Positions 9,462 to 18,409 of a stretch of DNA of 64,000 nt are shown here, one piece after another; position 1 is the first letter of the stretch; each line of letters opens with the position of its first letter. The stretch is from Sphingobacteriales bacterium (GTDB lineage: Bacteria; Bacteroidota; Bacteroidia; Chitinophagales; Chitinophagaceae), in assembly GCA_004144175.1 (NCBI GenBank), contig SEFT01000013.1:62001-126000 (forward strand). Reading direction: 5' to 3'. Both the position numbers and the translations under genes were made by a program. Below the pieces are notes generated by a model. The model did no database searches and was not told the origin of the DNA. It saw nothing but the letters and a program-made list of their open reading frames with translations.

Positions 9462-9479
9462 TAAATTCGCACAAATTTA
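9462..9479. promoter_or_regulatory. Overlapping divergent -7 elements between recF and pdhA
   Basis: The sequence is nearly palindromic (AAATTCG..CAAATTT). On the minus strand it contains TAAATTTG (9479-9472), a perfect TAnnTTTG box for recF. On the plus strand TAAATTCG (9462-9469) is one mismatch away and sits 18 bases before the pdhA GTG. The two genes would share a promoter region of under 50 bases. No -33 TTTG was found for either direction, so the call is moderate. Confidence 0.45.
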
Positions 9480-9487
9480 ATTAAACC

Positions 9488-10480
9488 GTGCAGACTCCTT
9501 TCGGAAAAGAAACATATTTATACTGGTACGAGATAATGCTGCTGCTCCGTCGTTTTGAAGAAAAGGCCGGGCAACTGTATGGTATGCAAAAGATACGCGG
9601 ATTCTGCCACCTCTACATAGGTCAGGAAGCTATTGCCGCTGGTGTTATGACTGCCATCCGCGATGATGACAATATCATCACCGCCTACCGCGACCACGGG
9701 CTTGCCATCGCTAAAGGCATCTCGTCGAACGAGTGTATGGCAGAGCTTTATGGTAAAGCTACCGGCTGCACCAAGGGTAAGGGCGGAAGCATGCACTTCT
9801 TCTCGAAAGAAAAAAGATTCTTTGGCGGCCACGGTATCGTGGGCGGCCAGATAGGTATGGGCGCAGGTATTGCCTTTGCCGACCAATACAACAATAACGA
9901 CCGTGTAACGCTTTGCTTCTTTGGCGATGGCGCTGCGCGCCAAGGCTTGCTGCACGAGGCTTTCAACATGGCTGTGCTTTGGCAACTTCCCGTAGTATTC
10001 ATCTGCGAGAACAACCACTACGCGATGGGTACATCGGTGGAGCGTACATCGAAGGTGCTGGACATCTACCGCCTTGCCGATGCATACGACATGCCGGGCG
10101 ATTCCATCAACGGTATGAGCTGCGAGGATGTGCATAAAGCCATAGAACGTGCCGTACGCCGTGCACGCGAGAAAGGCGGGCCTACCTTCCTGGAGATAAA
10201 AACATACCGCTACAGAGGACACTCTATGAGTGACCCGGCGAAATACCGCAGCAAAGAAGAAGTAGAAGAATACAAGGAGAAAGACCCTATCAACCAGGTG
10301 CTGAAGAGCATCATGGATAATAAATGGGCGACAGAAGAGCAGATCGAAGCCATTAACGAAAAAGTGCGCAAAGAAGTGGAAGATTCGGTACAATTTGCAG
10401 AAGAAAGCCCATGGCCGGATGTAAGCGAAGTGTATAAAGACATATACACTGACGAAAATTATCCATATATTACAGACTAA
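9488..10480 (+). CDS. pdhA: Pyruvate dehydrogenase E1 component, alpha subunit
   Basis: A 330-residue thiamine diphosphate-dependent E1 alpha subunit, which decarboxylates pyruvate in the pyruvate dehydrogenase complex. The thiamine diphosphate motif runs from GDGAARQG (about residues 146-153) to ENNHYAMGTS (about 174-183). The family blocks RRFEEKAGQLYG, GFCHLYIGQEA, GKGGSMHFF, GHGIVGGQ and the phosphorylation-loop-like TYRYRGHSMSDPAKYR are all present. The start is a GTG giving the normal short N-terminus seen in this group. The beta subunit does not follow; the next gene is a TPR protein, so in this genome E1 beta must be encoded elsewhere or fused to another component. Confidence 0.93.
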   Translation: MQTPFGKETYLYWYEIMLLLRRFEEKAGQLYGMQKIRGFCHLYIGQEAIAAGVMTAIRDDDNIITAYRDHGLAIAKGISSNECMAELYGKATGCTKGKGGSMHFFSKEKRFFGGHGIVGGQIGMGAGIAFADQYNNNDRVTLCFFGDGAARQGLLHEAFNMAVLWQLPVVFICENNHYAMGTSVERTSKVLDIYRLADAYDMPGDSINGMSCEDVHKAIERAVRRAREKGGPTFLEIKTYRYRGHSMSDPAKYRSKEEVEEYKEKDPINQVLKSIMDNKWATEEQIEAINEKVRKEVEDSVQFAEESPWPDVSEVYKDIYTDENYPYITD

Positions 10481-10526
10481 TTTTTAATAGAGAAACAACA
10501 AACACACATAACTATTTACCAGCATT

Positions 10527-11225
10527 ATGGCAAGTACAGCAAGAAACAAACCGGGAGAGGAAAAAATAACGGTTGTGGAAAACGACAGCAATGCAATAGA
10601 TAATCTGCAGTTCACTTACGAGAAGAATAAAAAGCCGATCAATACTATTGTTACCCTTGTAGTAGTAGCAATAGTGGGTTACTTTGGATATACAAAACTT
10701 TATCAAGAGCCACGCAACGAAAAAGCAGCGACTGCTATTTCCTTTGCACAGCGCTATTTTGAAGCGGATTCATTCAACAGGGCGCTCAATGGCGATGGCC
10801 AGCATGCAGGTTTCCTGAAGATCACTAAGAAATTCAGCGGTACCAAAGCAGCTAATGTCTCTAACTACTACGCAGGTATTTGCTACCTGAATATGGGCGA
10901 TTTTAAGAACGCCATCAAACACCTGGAAGAGTTCGACGGTAAAGGCACAACCCTGGAGTACCTGAGCTACGGCGTACTGGGCGATGCCAACATGGAAGCA
11001 GGCAATACTAAAAAAGGTATAGAGTACTACAATAAAGCTGCCGGTGATGCTGCTAACTCTGTTGTTACACCACTCTACCTGTTCCGCGCAGGCCTTGCTT
11101 ACGAAATGGAGAACAAGCTGGATGACGCAAAGAAAGCATATGCCCGCATCCGCGATGAGTATCCGCAAAGCGCGCAGGCACGCGATATGGACAAATACCT
11201 GGCTCGCCTGGGCGAACTGGAATAA
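10527..11225 (+). CDS. Membrane-anchored tetratricopeptide repeat protein (YfgM-like)
   Basis: A 232-residue protein with a short charged cytoplasmic N-terminus, one membrane helix at about residues 38-54 (INTIVTLVVVAIVGYFGY), and a periplasmic part made of TPR-like helical repeats (SNYYAGICYLNMGDFKNAIKHLEEF and two further copies, about residues 110-230). The layout resembles YfgM/BamD-like scaffold proteins of the periplasm. It lies between pdhA and ribH, codirectional, and ends in a strong hairpin terminator. The partner proteins are unknown. Confidence 0.8.
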   Translation: MASTARNKPGEEKITVVENDSNAIDNLQFTYEKNKKPINTIVTLVVVAIVGYFGYTKLYQEPRNEKAATAISFAQRYFEADSFNRALNGDGQHAGFLKITKKFSGTKAANVSNYYAGICYLNMGDFKNAIKHLEEFDGKGTTLEYLSYGVLGDANMEAGNTKKGIEYYNKAAGDAANSVVTPLYLFRAGLAYEMENKLDDAKKAYARIRDEYPQSAQARDMDKYLARLGELE

Positions 11226-11256
11226 TATATCGTACACTTAGTTTTATATAATTCAC

Positions 11257-11291
11257 AACTCCCTTTTACCTTTGATGGCGAAAAGGGAGTT
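11257..11291 (+). terminator. Terminator/attenuator between TPR gene and ribH
   Basis: A perfect 11-bp inverted repeat (AACTCCCTTTT / AAAAGGGAGTT) with a 13-base loop is followed by TTCTTTT. It starts 31 bases after the TPR stop and ends only 10 bases before the ATG at 11302. Upstream in-frame start codons at 11272 (TTG) and 11275 (ATG) lie in the loop, which argues that ribH begins at 11302. Confidence 0.75.
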
Positions 11292-11301
11292 TTCTTTTAC
11301 T

Positions 11302-11808
11302 ATGGCACAATCTCAACACAGCTTATCACTGCTCGATACGGGCTCATTAGGCAGCGTAAAGCAGGCAAGGATAGCAATTGTATATACTGAATGGAATGAC
11401 AAGATCGTTTCGGAACAAATAAAAGGCTGCGAAAGGATAGCAGAAGCGCATGGCGCTATCATTACCGAAAAACTGGCCGTGCCGGGCAGCTTCGAGATAC
11501 CTTTTGCCTGCAAACAGCTCTACCTGTCGTACGAAGAAGATGAGGAAAATGCCCCCGAAGCGATCATTGCCTTTGGAGCTGTAATACGTGGCGGCACCCC
11601 CCACTTTGAGTATGTATGTAAAGCGGTGACCGAAGGTATACTGGAGCTGAACCTGATGCTGTCCATACCTACCATATTTGGCGTACTGACGCTGGATACA
11701 GAAGAACAGGCATGGGAGCGGCTTGGCGGCGCACATGGCCACAAAGGCGAAGAAGCAGCCATTACTGCCCTTAAAATGATAAAGAACAGCCGCGCAAAAG
11801 GTTTTTAA
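11302..11808 (+). CDS. ribH: 6,7-dimethyl-8-ribityllumazine synthase
   Basis: Lumazine synthase joins 3,4-dihydroxy-2-butanone 4-phosphate to the ribityl-aminouracil in riboflavin synthesis. Family markers are YTEWND near residue 30 (the substrate-stacking aromatic), VPGSFEIP, GAVIRGGTPHFEYVC with the catalytic His, IPTIFGVLT and the C-terminal HGHKGEEAA. From ATG 11302 the protein has 168 residues, the usual size of the subunit that forms 60-mer or pentamer assemblies. A frame extending to 11272 is blocked by a terminator hairpin and is not used here. No other rib gene is adjacent, and no FMN riboswitch was recognised in the short leader. Confidence 0.93.
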   Translation: MAQSQHSLSLLDTGSLGSVKQARIAIVYTEWNDKIVSEQIKGCERIAEAHGAIITEKLAVPGSFEIPFACKQLYLSYEEDEENAPEAIIAFGAVIRGGTPHFEYVCKAVTEGILELNLMLSIPTIFGVLTLDTEEQAWERLGGAHGHKGEEAAITALKMIKNSRAKGF

Positions 11809-11839
11809 TTATTGCTCTGATTACCCCCGATTATAATTT

Positions 11840-12562
11840 ATGCATCAGGTACAACTATTTATCCCCTGCTTTGTAGACCAGCTATACCCCGAAACCGGAA
11901 TGAACATGGTGAAGGTATTAGAAAAGCTGGGCTGCGAGGTACACTATAACCCCAAACAAACCTGCTGTGGCCAACCTGCATTTAATGCAGGGTATTGGGA
12001 TGAAGCAAAGTCGGTGGCGGAAAAGTTCATGCACGACTTTGATGGCGAGGGGTACATCGTTGGCCCCAGCGGATCATGTACGGGTTATGTCCGCAACTAC
12101 TACGGGCGGATGTTTGATGATACAAACCAGGCGGCAGATAGCGCCAGTACAGGCAAAAGAGCTTTTGAATTCACTGAGTTTCTTACCGAAGTACTGAAGG
12201 TGGAAGATATCGGTGCGAGACTAAACGGCAAGGCAACCTACCATGATGCATGTGGTGCCTTGCGCGAATGCGGTATAAAAGCAGGCCCACGGAAACTACT
12301 GAGCCATGTGCAAGGGCTGGAAATGGTCGAAATGAAAGAGTGCGAGACCTGCTGTGGCTTCGGAGGTACGTTTGCTGTAAAGTATGAGCCTATATCAGTT
12401 GGTATGGCACAGACAAAAGTGCAAAGCGCATTGCAGACGGGTGCAGAGTACATTATCTCTACTGATGTGTCGTGTATGATGCACATGCAGGGCTACATCA
12501 GCCACAACAAAATACCGTTGAAAACGCTGCATATAGCAGATGTGCTGGCCAGCGGCTGGTAG
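11840..12562 (+). CDS. lutA: (Fe-S)-binding CCG-domain protein, LutA-like
   Basis: A 240-residue protein with two cysteine-rich CCG domains: CF...C near the start, CGQPAFNAGY after TCC (about residues 42-54), and in the second half YHDACGALREC (about 133-143) and ETCCGFGG (about 170-177). This is the LutA/YkgE/GlpC-like architecture; LutA with LutB and LutC oxidises L-lactate. The usual CHLLR after YHDSC is altered to CGALR. No lutB or lutC lies next to it, which is common in Bacteroidota where the gene is often alone, so the electron partner is not known. Confidence 0.85.
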   Translation: MHQVQLFIPCFVDQLYPETGMNMVKVLEKLGCEVHYNPKQTCCGQPAFNAGYWDEAKSVAEKFMHDFDGEGYIVGPSGSCTGYVRNYYGRMFDDTNQAADSASTGKRAFEFTEFLTEVLKVEDIGARLNGKATYHDACGALRECGIKAGPRKLLSHVQGLEMVEMKECETCCGFGGTFAVKYEPISVGMAQTKVQSALQTGAEYIISTDVSCMMHMQGYISHNKIPLKTLHIADVLASGW

Positions 12563-12599
12563 TTTTTAGCCACAGCTTTATTATATCTTCATATACCCC

Positions 12600-14030
12600 A
12601 TGAAGAAGGTCTATATAACCATATCGGTTTTGGTTCTGGCATACATCGTACTTCGTGCTATATGCGTGCCTTTTACGCACGATGAAGCGTATACCTATCT
12701 CTCCTACATACAAGTCCCTGTCGTTGATATAATACTTTACGAAAACCCTACTGCCAATAATCATATTCTAAATACCCTACTGGCGAAACTCTGCTCCATA
12801 TTTTCTGTATCGGAGTTTTCACTACGTTTGCCGGCTGTCCTTGCGGGTTGCCTTTATCTCTACACCTGCTATAAGGTATGCCGGCTGCTGGTTGCTGATC
12901 ATATGTTACAGCTGTGTTTTTTCATAGCGCTGTTAGCGAATACTGCCTTAATCGACTTCTTTAGCCTGTGCCGGGGCTATGGATTGGGCATCAGCTTAAT
13001 GATGTTTGCCGTGTACCAATGTCTGCTACTAACTAAAGCCGATGGAAATAATATCTATAAGCTAACTCATGCTACCCTCCTTTCTTGCATGCTTGCTACC
13101 TATGCCAATTTTGCTTTGATGGTTCCAGCTTTGGGCTTGTTTCTTTTCATATTCCTTCATCATTATCAATACGAACGCAAATTTTGGAGGGCTGCAAGAT
13201 TGCCCTTTATATATGGTCTATCTATTGTGGCACTTTGCGCCTACCCTATCTACAGGCTTATTAAGGCTAATGAGTTGTATCATGGAGGCGATAACAACTT
13301 TATTGATGACACTATGTATACCATGATGGTGGATATGACAGACAATTGGGTACAAGAGCCTGGATATAGGGATACACTAATGGTGCCATTCGTATTGATA
13401 ACAGCAATAAGTATAGGTATAGCAGTGTACCGCCTTATTGTCCACAAAAACAAGGACTGGAGCTTCTTACTGGTGCCGCTGTTATTATTGTTTTGCATTA
13501 TTATGGTCAACTTGCAGTTCTACCTGATGGGTACAAAACTGCTCACTTACCGCACTGCTCTTTACCTGTATCCGCTCATTGTGGTTTGTGCTTTTTCTGC
13601 ATCGCAGCTAATCAAGCTATCCTTAATGTTTAAAAGAATGTCCATTAGTTCTTTAACCGCATTGTTACTGCTGGGTTTTCTTTTACAAGCAAATATTGAC
13701 CACACACGAGAATGGTGGTTCGATTCTGACAACAAAAAAATGCTTGAATATATTGTGGCCAACAGGCCTGCTAACGAACGGAAGATTAAGCTCTTCACCA
13801 ATTGGCTGATGAGCTATTCAGCGAACTACTATATTGCAACTCGGTACAGCGAGCAAATAGAAGCCGTACCCCTAGAGAAAGACAATACGAGAAATTTGGA
13901 TTTGTCGTCGTTTGATTTTGTTTTCATCCGGAAGCAGGATCAACTTCCTCCTTCCATGTCGCTTGGCAGGCCATTGTCCTTTGATAATAAAAGACTCCTG
14001 CTCTATTCAAAAAGCAGGAGTACAAATTAA
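12600..14030 (+). CDS. GT-C type (ArnT/PMT-like) glycosyltransferase family membrane protein
   Basis: A 476-residue membrane protein with about ten to twelve hydrophobic segments. The first extracytoplasmic loop carries THDEAYTY (residues about 25-32), the acidic-pair position typical of GT39-like and other GT-C enzymes, followed by NNHILNTLLAKL and the PMT-type SEFSLRLPAVLAG. Such enzymes use polyprenyl-phosphate sugars to glycosylate lipids or proteins outside the inner membrane. The acceptor cannot be inferred, as no O-antigen or lipid A genes are adjacent. A short inverted repeat in the last codons lacks a T-run and is not called as a terminator. Confidence 0.75.
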   Translation: MKKVYITISVLVLAYIVLRAICVPFTHDEAYTYLSYIQVPVVDIILYENPTANNHILNTLLAKLCSIFSVSEFSLRLPAVLAGCLYLYTCYKVCRLLVADHMLQLCFFIALLANTALIDFFSLCRGYGLGISLMMFAVYQCLLLTKADGNNIYKLTHATLLSCMLATYANFALMVPALGLFLFIFLHHYQYERKFWRAARLPFIYGLSIVALCAYPIYRLIKANELYHGGDNNFIDDTMYTMMVDMTDNWVQEPGYRDTLMVPFVLITAISIGIAVYRLIVHKNKDWSFLLVPLLLLFCIIMVNLQFYLMGTKLLTYRTALYLYPLIVVCAFSASQLIKLSLMFKRMSISSLTALLLLGFLLQANIDHTREWWFDSDNKKMLEYIVANRPANERKIKLFTNWLMSYSANYYIATRYSEQIEAVPLEKDNTRNLDLSSFDFVFIRKQDQLPPSMSLGRPLSFDNKRLLLYSKSRSTN

Positions 14031-14041
14031 GGTTATTCTAC

Positions 14042-14650
14042 TTAGCGTTTTATAAGCCTGTAGGCAATGCTACCCGGAACCTTTGCAGATATCGACAGGT
14101 TTTGCCAGTTGTTGGCCATCTGGTCGAGAGAAGGTATCAGTTCATCGCCGCCAAAATCGTGGCACGCATTGAATTTCAGGTCTTTCGCCAGTAGCGCTGT
14201 CAGTGCTTTTGCCTTTTTGCTATCCCCTGCTATGATCATATCGGCTGTCGACTCTGTTGCTACCAGGTTTTCGCTGCCCGTTCTGTTATAGCACTTTACT
14301 ACGTGCTGTGAGCCTGTAATAGCCTTGATAGCTGCATGCGTGTTGATATAAGTGCTGTACCTGGTCAGGTTCAGCCCCGTAAGGTCGATGATCACTTTTT
14401 GCCTTACATCTTCCAGGAAGTAAGCCATTTCCCTTACCTCTTCGGCAGGCGTCGCCAGGATGATCACATCGGCTACCGCGCCCGCATATTCTATTGATGA
14501 TGGACAAATCCTTCGATACCGCGCGAGCAGTTCCTTACTTACCTCATCATACTCCGACCTGGTGGCCATGAATACGTTATGTCCCGCTTTTGCCAGTCCT
14601 GCAGACAAGGCTTCGCAATACTTACCGGTTCCCACTACGGCAATGTTCAT
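14042..14650 (-). CDS. NAD(P)-binding F420-reductase-like / NpdG-type oxidoreductase
   Basis: A Rossmann-fold protein of about 202 residues. The N-terminus MNIAVVGTGKYCEALSAGL has the dinucleotide-binding pattern (GxGxxxxxL), and VIILATPAEEV then VIIDLTG follow at the second half of the fold. This order is that of the NADPH-dependent F420 reductase-like (NpdG/F420_oxidored) proteins, including relatives that do not use F420. The first glycine motif is GTGKYC rather than the usual GTGxxG. An upstream in-frame ATG at 14674 would add eight residues; the start at 14650 puts the beta strand at the very N-terminus as is normal. Substrate unknown. Confidence 0.7.
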   Translation of the reverse strand: MNIAVVGTGKYCEALSAGLAKAGHNVFMATRSEYDEVSKELLARYRRICPSSIEYAGAVADVIILATPAEEVREMAYFLEDVRQKVIIDLTGLNLTRYSTYINTHAAIKAITGSQHVVKCYNRTGSENLVATESTADMIIAGDSKKAKALTALLAKDLKFNACHDFGGDELIPSLDQMANNWQNLSISAKVPGSIAYRLIKR

Positions 14651-14674
14651 GGATGCAAAAGTCTTATAACCCAT

Positions 14675-15006
14675 ATAACGTCTGTTACGGTTTTAAATAA
14701 AAAGCCTGATAAAATTTACTGAGAAGGTAAAGCAGTGTTTCTCGCACACACCACTTTTCGTATTTTTCTAAATCAAAGTTGGTACAGTTTTTTCAATTTA
14801 ACAAGACCCTGAAACACCCGTCTGCAAAGGTTTTACAGCATTCTCTTGCCCGAAAAATACTACTGATTGACAGTATATATGATACGTATATTATATTCGA
14901 TAAAGTATCGGGTTATTTACTTGTTAAAGACAAAAAATAATTCCCCATTCCACAAAAAACGCCTGCAAGCGCAGGCGTTCCCCAATTAGTTATAAAGTTG
15001 CAATTC
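14675..15006. other. Intergenic region with a terminator
   Basis: About 330 AT-rich bases upstream of the oxidoreductase and downstream of the OsmC gene, both on the minus strand. Apart from the hairpin at 14958-14979 I see no open frame or RNA gene. The stretch around 14870-14925 (ATATATGATACGTATATTATATTCG) is symmetric and AT-rich, and may be promoter material. Confidence 0.4.
14958..14979 (-). terminator. Terminator of the OsmC gene
   Basis: A perfect 9-bp stem AACGCCTGC / GCAGGCGTT with a 4-base loop. On the minus strand it lies 28 bases after the OsmC stop and runs into TTTTTTGTGG, a standard rho-independent terminator. Confidence 0.85.
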
Positions 15007-15417
15007 TTAAATAAGACTTGCATTCATCGTGATCTCGCAATTATATGCTTTCGATACCGGGCAGTTAGCCTTCGCATCATTTGCACACTCTTCAAATTTT
15101 GCTGCGTCAATACCAGGTATTTTTGCTTTTACCGTCAGTTCGCTTTTGGTAATAGCGCCGTTGTCCAGCGTTATAGCGCAGTCGGTATTTATTTCATCGG
15201 CCGTAAAACCTGCTGCTGCCAATACAAATGACAATTTCATAGTAAAGCAACCTGCATGGGCAGCTGCCATCAGCTCTTCAGGGTTCGTACCTACCCCATC
15301 CTCAAAACGTGTGCTGAAAGAATACTGAGTTTTGTTTAAAACAGTGCTTTGTGTGCTCAGATGGCCTTTGCCTTCTTTTCCCGAGCCGTTCCATACGGCA
15401 GTAGCTGTGCGTCTCAT
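15007..15417 (-). CDS. osmC: OsmC family peroxiredoxin
   Basis: A 136-residue OsmC/Ohr-type thiol peroxidase, which reduces organic hydroperoxides. Both redox cysteines are present: Cys57 in [12 protein letters not shown] and Cys118 or so in KANCPVSKA. The N-terminal [21 protein letters not shown] and the central [15 protein letters not shown] are typical of the OsmC branch rather than Ohr. A single-gene unit, with its own terminator. Confidence 0.92.
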   Translation of the reverse strand: MRRTATAVWNGSGKEGKGHLSTQSTVLNKTQYSFSTRFEDGVGTNPEELMAAAHAGCFTMKLSFVLAAAGFTADEINTDCAITLDNGAITKSELTVKAKIPGIDAAKFEECANDAKANCPVSKAYNCEITMNASLI

Positions 15418-15538
15418 TATAGTATTGTTCTGGTTAAAAAATGTTCGTGGTAAAATTAAGGGCTATTGAAATATAGGCTCATTATTTTTTAGACGCTATC
15501 CAAGTGAGCATGCAGCGCTTATAGCTATATTAGCGTCC

Positions 15539-16906
15539 ATGAAGTCAAAATGGCTCATAGCGCTTATCCCAATCATTTATGTATCAATACTATTTGGCCG
15601 ATTGTCGAATGGTAGTGCGGCGCCTTTTGAATGGGACCGGCTAGGATATTATTCTTACTTGCCTGCCGTTTTTATTTATCACGACCTGGGCAAACTCTCT
15701 TTTTATCCCAAGGTGATAAAGAAGTATGAGCTGGCTGGATACGAGCATTGGTATGCTACCTATCCCCAACCCGAAGGCAAAAGGCTTAATAAATATGCAA
15801 TTGGCACCAGTCTTTTTCAGCTACCATTTTTCTTACTGGCCCATTGGTACAATACCCTCGCCGATAACTATCCTGCAGATGGCTTCAGCATCCCATATCA
15901 ATACGCTGTTTCGTTTAGTACGGTATGCTGGGTATTCTTTGCGCTGCTCCTGATGCGTAAGTTTCTACTAAAATACTTCGACAATACTGTCGTTTGCATC
16001 ACATTGGCTTGTATTGCATTGGGCACCAACCTGTTCGATTATTCAGTTGTGTCGATTGGCATGAGCCATCCCTATTCTTTCTTTTTATTTGCCGCACTCC
16101 TGTATTGTACCGATGCCTTGTACACTTTAGGCAAGTTAAAGCATCTATATTGGATAGCCGTAATTCTTGGTATTATAACTATTGTAAGGCCGGTAAACCT
16201 GATTGCCGCCATCATACCGACACTATGGAAGATTGATGGATTGAATAGCTTGCGAAAACGTACATCTTTTTTCAAAGCAAATACTAAAGCCATTATTTAT
16301 GCTGCCCTGCTCTTTACCGCTATACTGTTCATCCAACTGGCTTACTGGAAGTATGTTACCGGCCACTGGCTATACTTCTCTTACGAAGGTGAACGATTCA
16401 TTTTTTCCGAGCCGGAGATGTGGAAAGGGTTGTTTAGCTTTCGCAAAGGATGGTTCATTTATACACCTATCGCATTTGTGTGCTTTATCGGTTTCTGTAG
16501 CTTATGGAAAAAGGACAGGTCATTTATTCCGGCACTCATCACTTTCTTTAGTATCATTATCTACGTTGTATTCAGCTGGTGGAACTGGTACTATGGCGGC
16601 ACCTTTGGGTGCAGGCCATTAATTGAGACATTAGCTTTGCTCAGCCTGCCGCTGGCAGCATTTATAGCCGATATCAAAAACTCAAGTTTATCACTTAAGA
16701 CTGGCGGATATGCCTTATTTGCACTTCTGATTACGCTAAACTTATTCCAAACCTACCAGCACTCAAAGAATATTATTCATTACGACCGGATGACGGCGGC
16801 CTACTACTGGAAAGTGTTCGGTGCTGTGGAACGTGATCCTTCGCTGGAAATATATCTTATGGACGAAGAAGAATACCTAAATGAACTAAAGGGCAGAAGT
16901 AAGTAG
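15539..16906 (+). CDS. Membrane protein, tandem GT-C-like paralogue 1
   Basis: A 455-residue polytopic membrane protein (about 11 hydrophobic segments). It is the first of three adjacent paralogues that share, in order, [WF]xxxGYxxYLPAxxIYxDLG(K/R)L(S/T)F near the N-terminus, a PxGxRLNKYxIG block, SMSHPYSF or GMSHPYSF mid-protein, IVRPVN, IQLxYWKYVTGxW, FRKGWFxY(S/T)P and FxWWxWWYGGxFGxRPL. An acidic residue in the first external loop plus many membrane helices fits the GT-C fold, but no named family is certain. Likely moves a sugar or other group from a lipid carrier. The next gene starts 107 bases on. Confidence 0.75.
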   Translation: MKSKWLIALIPIIYVSILFGRLSNGSAAPFEWDRLGYYSYLPAVFIYHDLGKLSFYPKVIKKYELAGYEHWYATYPQPEGKRLNKYAIGTSLFQLPFFLLAHWYNTLADNYPADGFSIPYQYAVSFSTVCWVFFALLLMRKFLLKYFDNTVVCITLACIALGTNLFDYSVVSIGMSHPYSFFLFAALLYCTDALYTLGKLKHLYWIAVILGIITIVRPVNLIAAIIPTLWKIDGLNSLRKRTSFFKANTKAIIYAALLFTAILFIQLAYWKYVTGHWLYFSYEGERFIFSEPEMWKGLFSFRKGWFIYTPIAFVCFIGFCSLWKKDRSFIPALITFFSIIIYVVFSWWNWYYGGTFGCRPLIETLALLSLPLAAFIADIKNSSLSLKTGGYALFALLITLNLFQTYQHSKNIIHYDRMTAAYYWKVFGAVERDPSLEIYLMDEEEYLNELKGRSK

Positions 16907-17013
16907 TATTGAGTATAAAAGACAGAAACTGTTTATTTGCATCAAATTCAAATCCTTTAATAAGCCAACTCTTACTACAAATCGCTTACGATAACCAGCG
17001 ATTTGATGCTACA

Positions 17014-18393
17014 ATGAAGTCGAAAATATTTATCGCGCTATATGGGCTGTTTTGCTTCGTTGCTGTTACGCTGATGCGGGATAGCTGGAAGGACCATTTG
17101 TTTATGTACGATAGGTCGGGTTATCACTTGTATCTTCCAGCTGCTGTCATATACAACGACCTGGGAAGGCTTACTTTCTTTTCCAAGATCAATTACAATT
17201 ACTATCCCGGCGGGCAGTATATGTGGGACTGGTATGAGATATTTGACCAGCCTACCGGCAAGAGGCTAAATAAATACCCTATCGGCGTAAGTGTAATGGA
17301 GTTGCCATTTTTTATTGCCGCCCACACGTATGCAGTTATTGCAAAAGATTATCCAACAGACGGATATAGTTTGCCATACCAGTATGGGGGTATCATCAGC
17401 AATTTATTTTGGGTATTAGTTGGCCTTGCATACCTGCGCGGTTATTTAAAACGTCATTATAATGACACTATCATATTTATAACATTACTCGGCATTGCTT
17501 TGGGTACTAATATATATTTCTATATAGTGTACGAACCGTGTATGAGCCACACCTACTCGTTCTGCTTGTTTGCTGCGACAATCTATTATGCTGAAGAATG
17601 GTACAGGTCAGGCAGGTCGTTCTCCCTGTTTATGTTGGCAATTTTAATAGGTCTTATTACGATAGTGCGTCCGGTCAATATACTATTTGCGATTGTTCCG
17701 CTCCTTTGGCGAGTTGGCAATACATTGGATATGCGGCAACGACTTATTTTTTACTACCACAAATGGAAATCGCTCGTTATTGCAGCCATCATTTTTTGTC
17801 TCATCCTGTTTATTCAGTTAAGCTACTGGAAGTATGTCACCGGTAAATGGATATTCTATGCTTATGGAAAGGAATCATTCCTTTGGGATGAACCTCGTGT
17901 TTTAGACGGTCTGTTTGGTTTTCGCAAAGGATGGTTCATATACTCCCCCATTGTGTTTTTGGCTGCTTTAGGGTTTATTCCACTATGGAAAAGAGATAAA
18001 AAAATAGTTCCTGCCATCCTGGTATTCTTCTCAGGATATATATATGTCACATTTTGCTGGTGGAGCTGGTGGTATGGAGGGGGCTTCGGTGCGCGTTGCC
18101 TTATAGAAACGCTGCCTGTTATGGCAATACCACTGGCTGCATTATTGCAATCTTTATGGTCAGCAAAATTAAAAGCGCCAATTTTTTTAATAGGTGTACT
18201 TATTTTTTTGTTTTGTGCCCTCAACATATTCCAGTGTTACCAGGCAAGAAAGAACATAATCCATCACGACAGGATGACATTCCGTTACTATTGGAGGGTA
18301 TTCTGCAGGCCATATGTAGAAGAAAAGGACTTTGAACTGCTCATGGATGACAAAACCTACTGGAAAGAAATGGGAAGAATAGACAAAAAATAA
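17014..18393 (+). CDS. Membrane protein, tandem GT-C-like paralogue 2
   Basis: Second of the three paralogues. The longest frame begins with a TTG at 16909, but the ATG at 17014 gives the N-terminus MKSKIF that matches MKSKWL and MKSRIF of its neighbours and a protein of 459 residues, equal in size to them, so I choose 17014. The same motifs are present: YDRSGYHLYLPA, QPTGKRLNKYPIG, CMSHTYSF (with Cys for Gly and Thr for Pro), TIVRPVN, LSYWKYVTGKW, FRKGWFIYSP and WWSWWYGGGFGARCL. Function as for paralogue 1, not established. Confidence 0.75.
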   Translation: MKSKIFIALYGLFCFVAVTLMRDSWKDHLFMYDRSGYHLYLPAAVIYNDLGRLTFFSKINYNYYPGGQYMWDWYEIFDQPTGKRLNKYPIGVSVMELPFFIAAHTYAVIAKDYPTDGYSLPYQYGGIISNLFWVLVGLAYLRGYLKRHYNDTIIFITLLGIALGTNIYFYIVYEPCMSHTYSFCLFAATIYYAEEWYRSGRSFSLFMLAILIGLITIVRPVNILFAIVPLLWRVGNTLDMRQRLIFYYHKWKSLVIAAIIFCLILFIQLSYWKYVTGKWIFYAYGKESFLWDEPRVLDGLFGFRKGWFIYSPIVFLAALGFIPLWKRDKKIVPAILVFFSGYIYVTFCWWSWWYGGGFGARCLIETLPVMAIPLAALLQSLWSAKLKAPIFLIGVLIFLFCALNIFQCYQARKNIIHHDRMTFRYYWRVFCRPYVEEKDFELLMDDKTYWKEMGRIDKK

Positions 18394-18409
18394 TATTTTT
18401 CAGCTAGAA

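Noticed and set aside
9518-10393. 291-codon frame antisense to pdhA
   Set aside because: It mirrors a well conserved enzyme gene; its translation is an unstructured aromatic and cysteine-rich string typical of an antisense shadow.
13994-14021. Inverted repeat at the end of the GT-C-like gene (ACTCCTGCT/AGCAGGAGT)
   Set aside because: It lies within the last codons and has no T-run after it, so I did not call a terminator.
16909-17013. N-terminal extension of membrane paralogue 2 from a TTG
   Set aside because: Its two neighbours start with the same MKS(K/R) motif, which matches the ATG at 17014.
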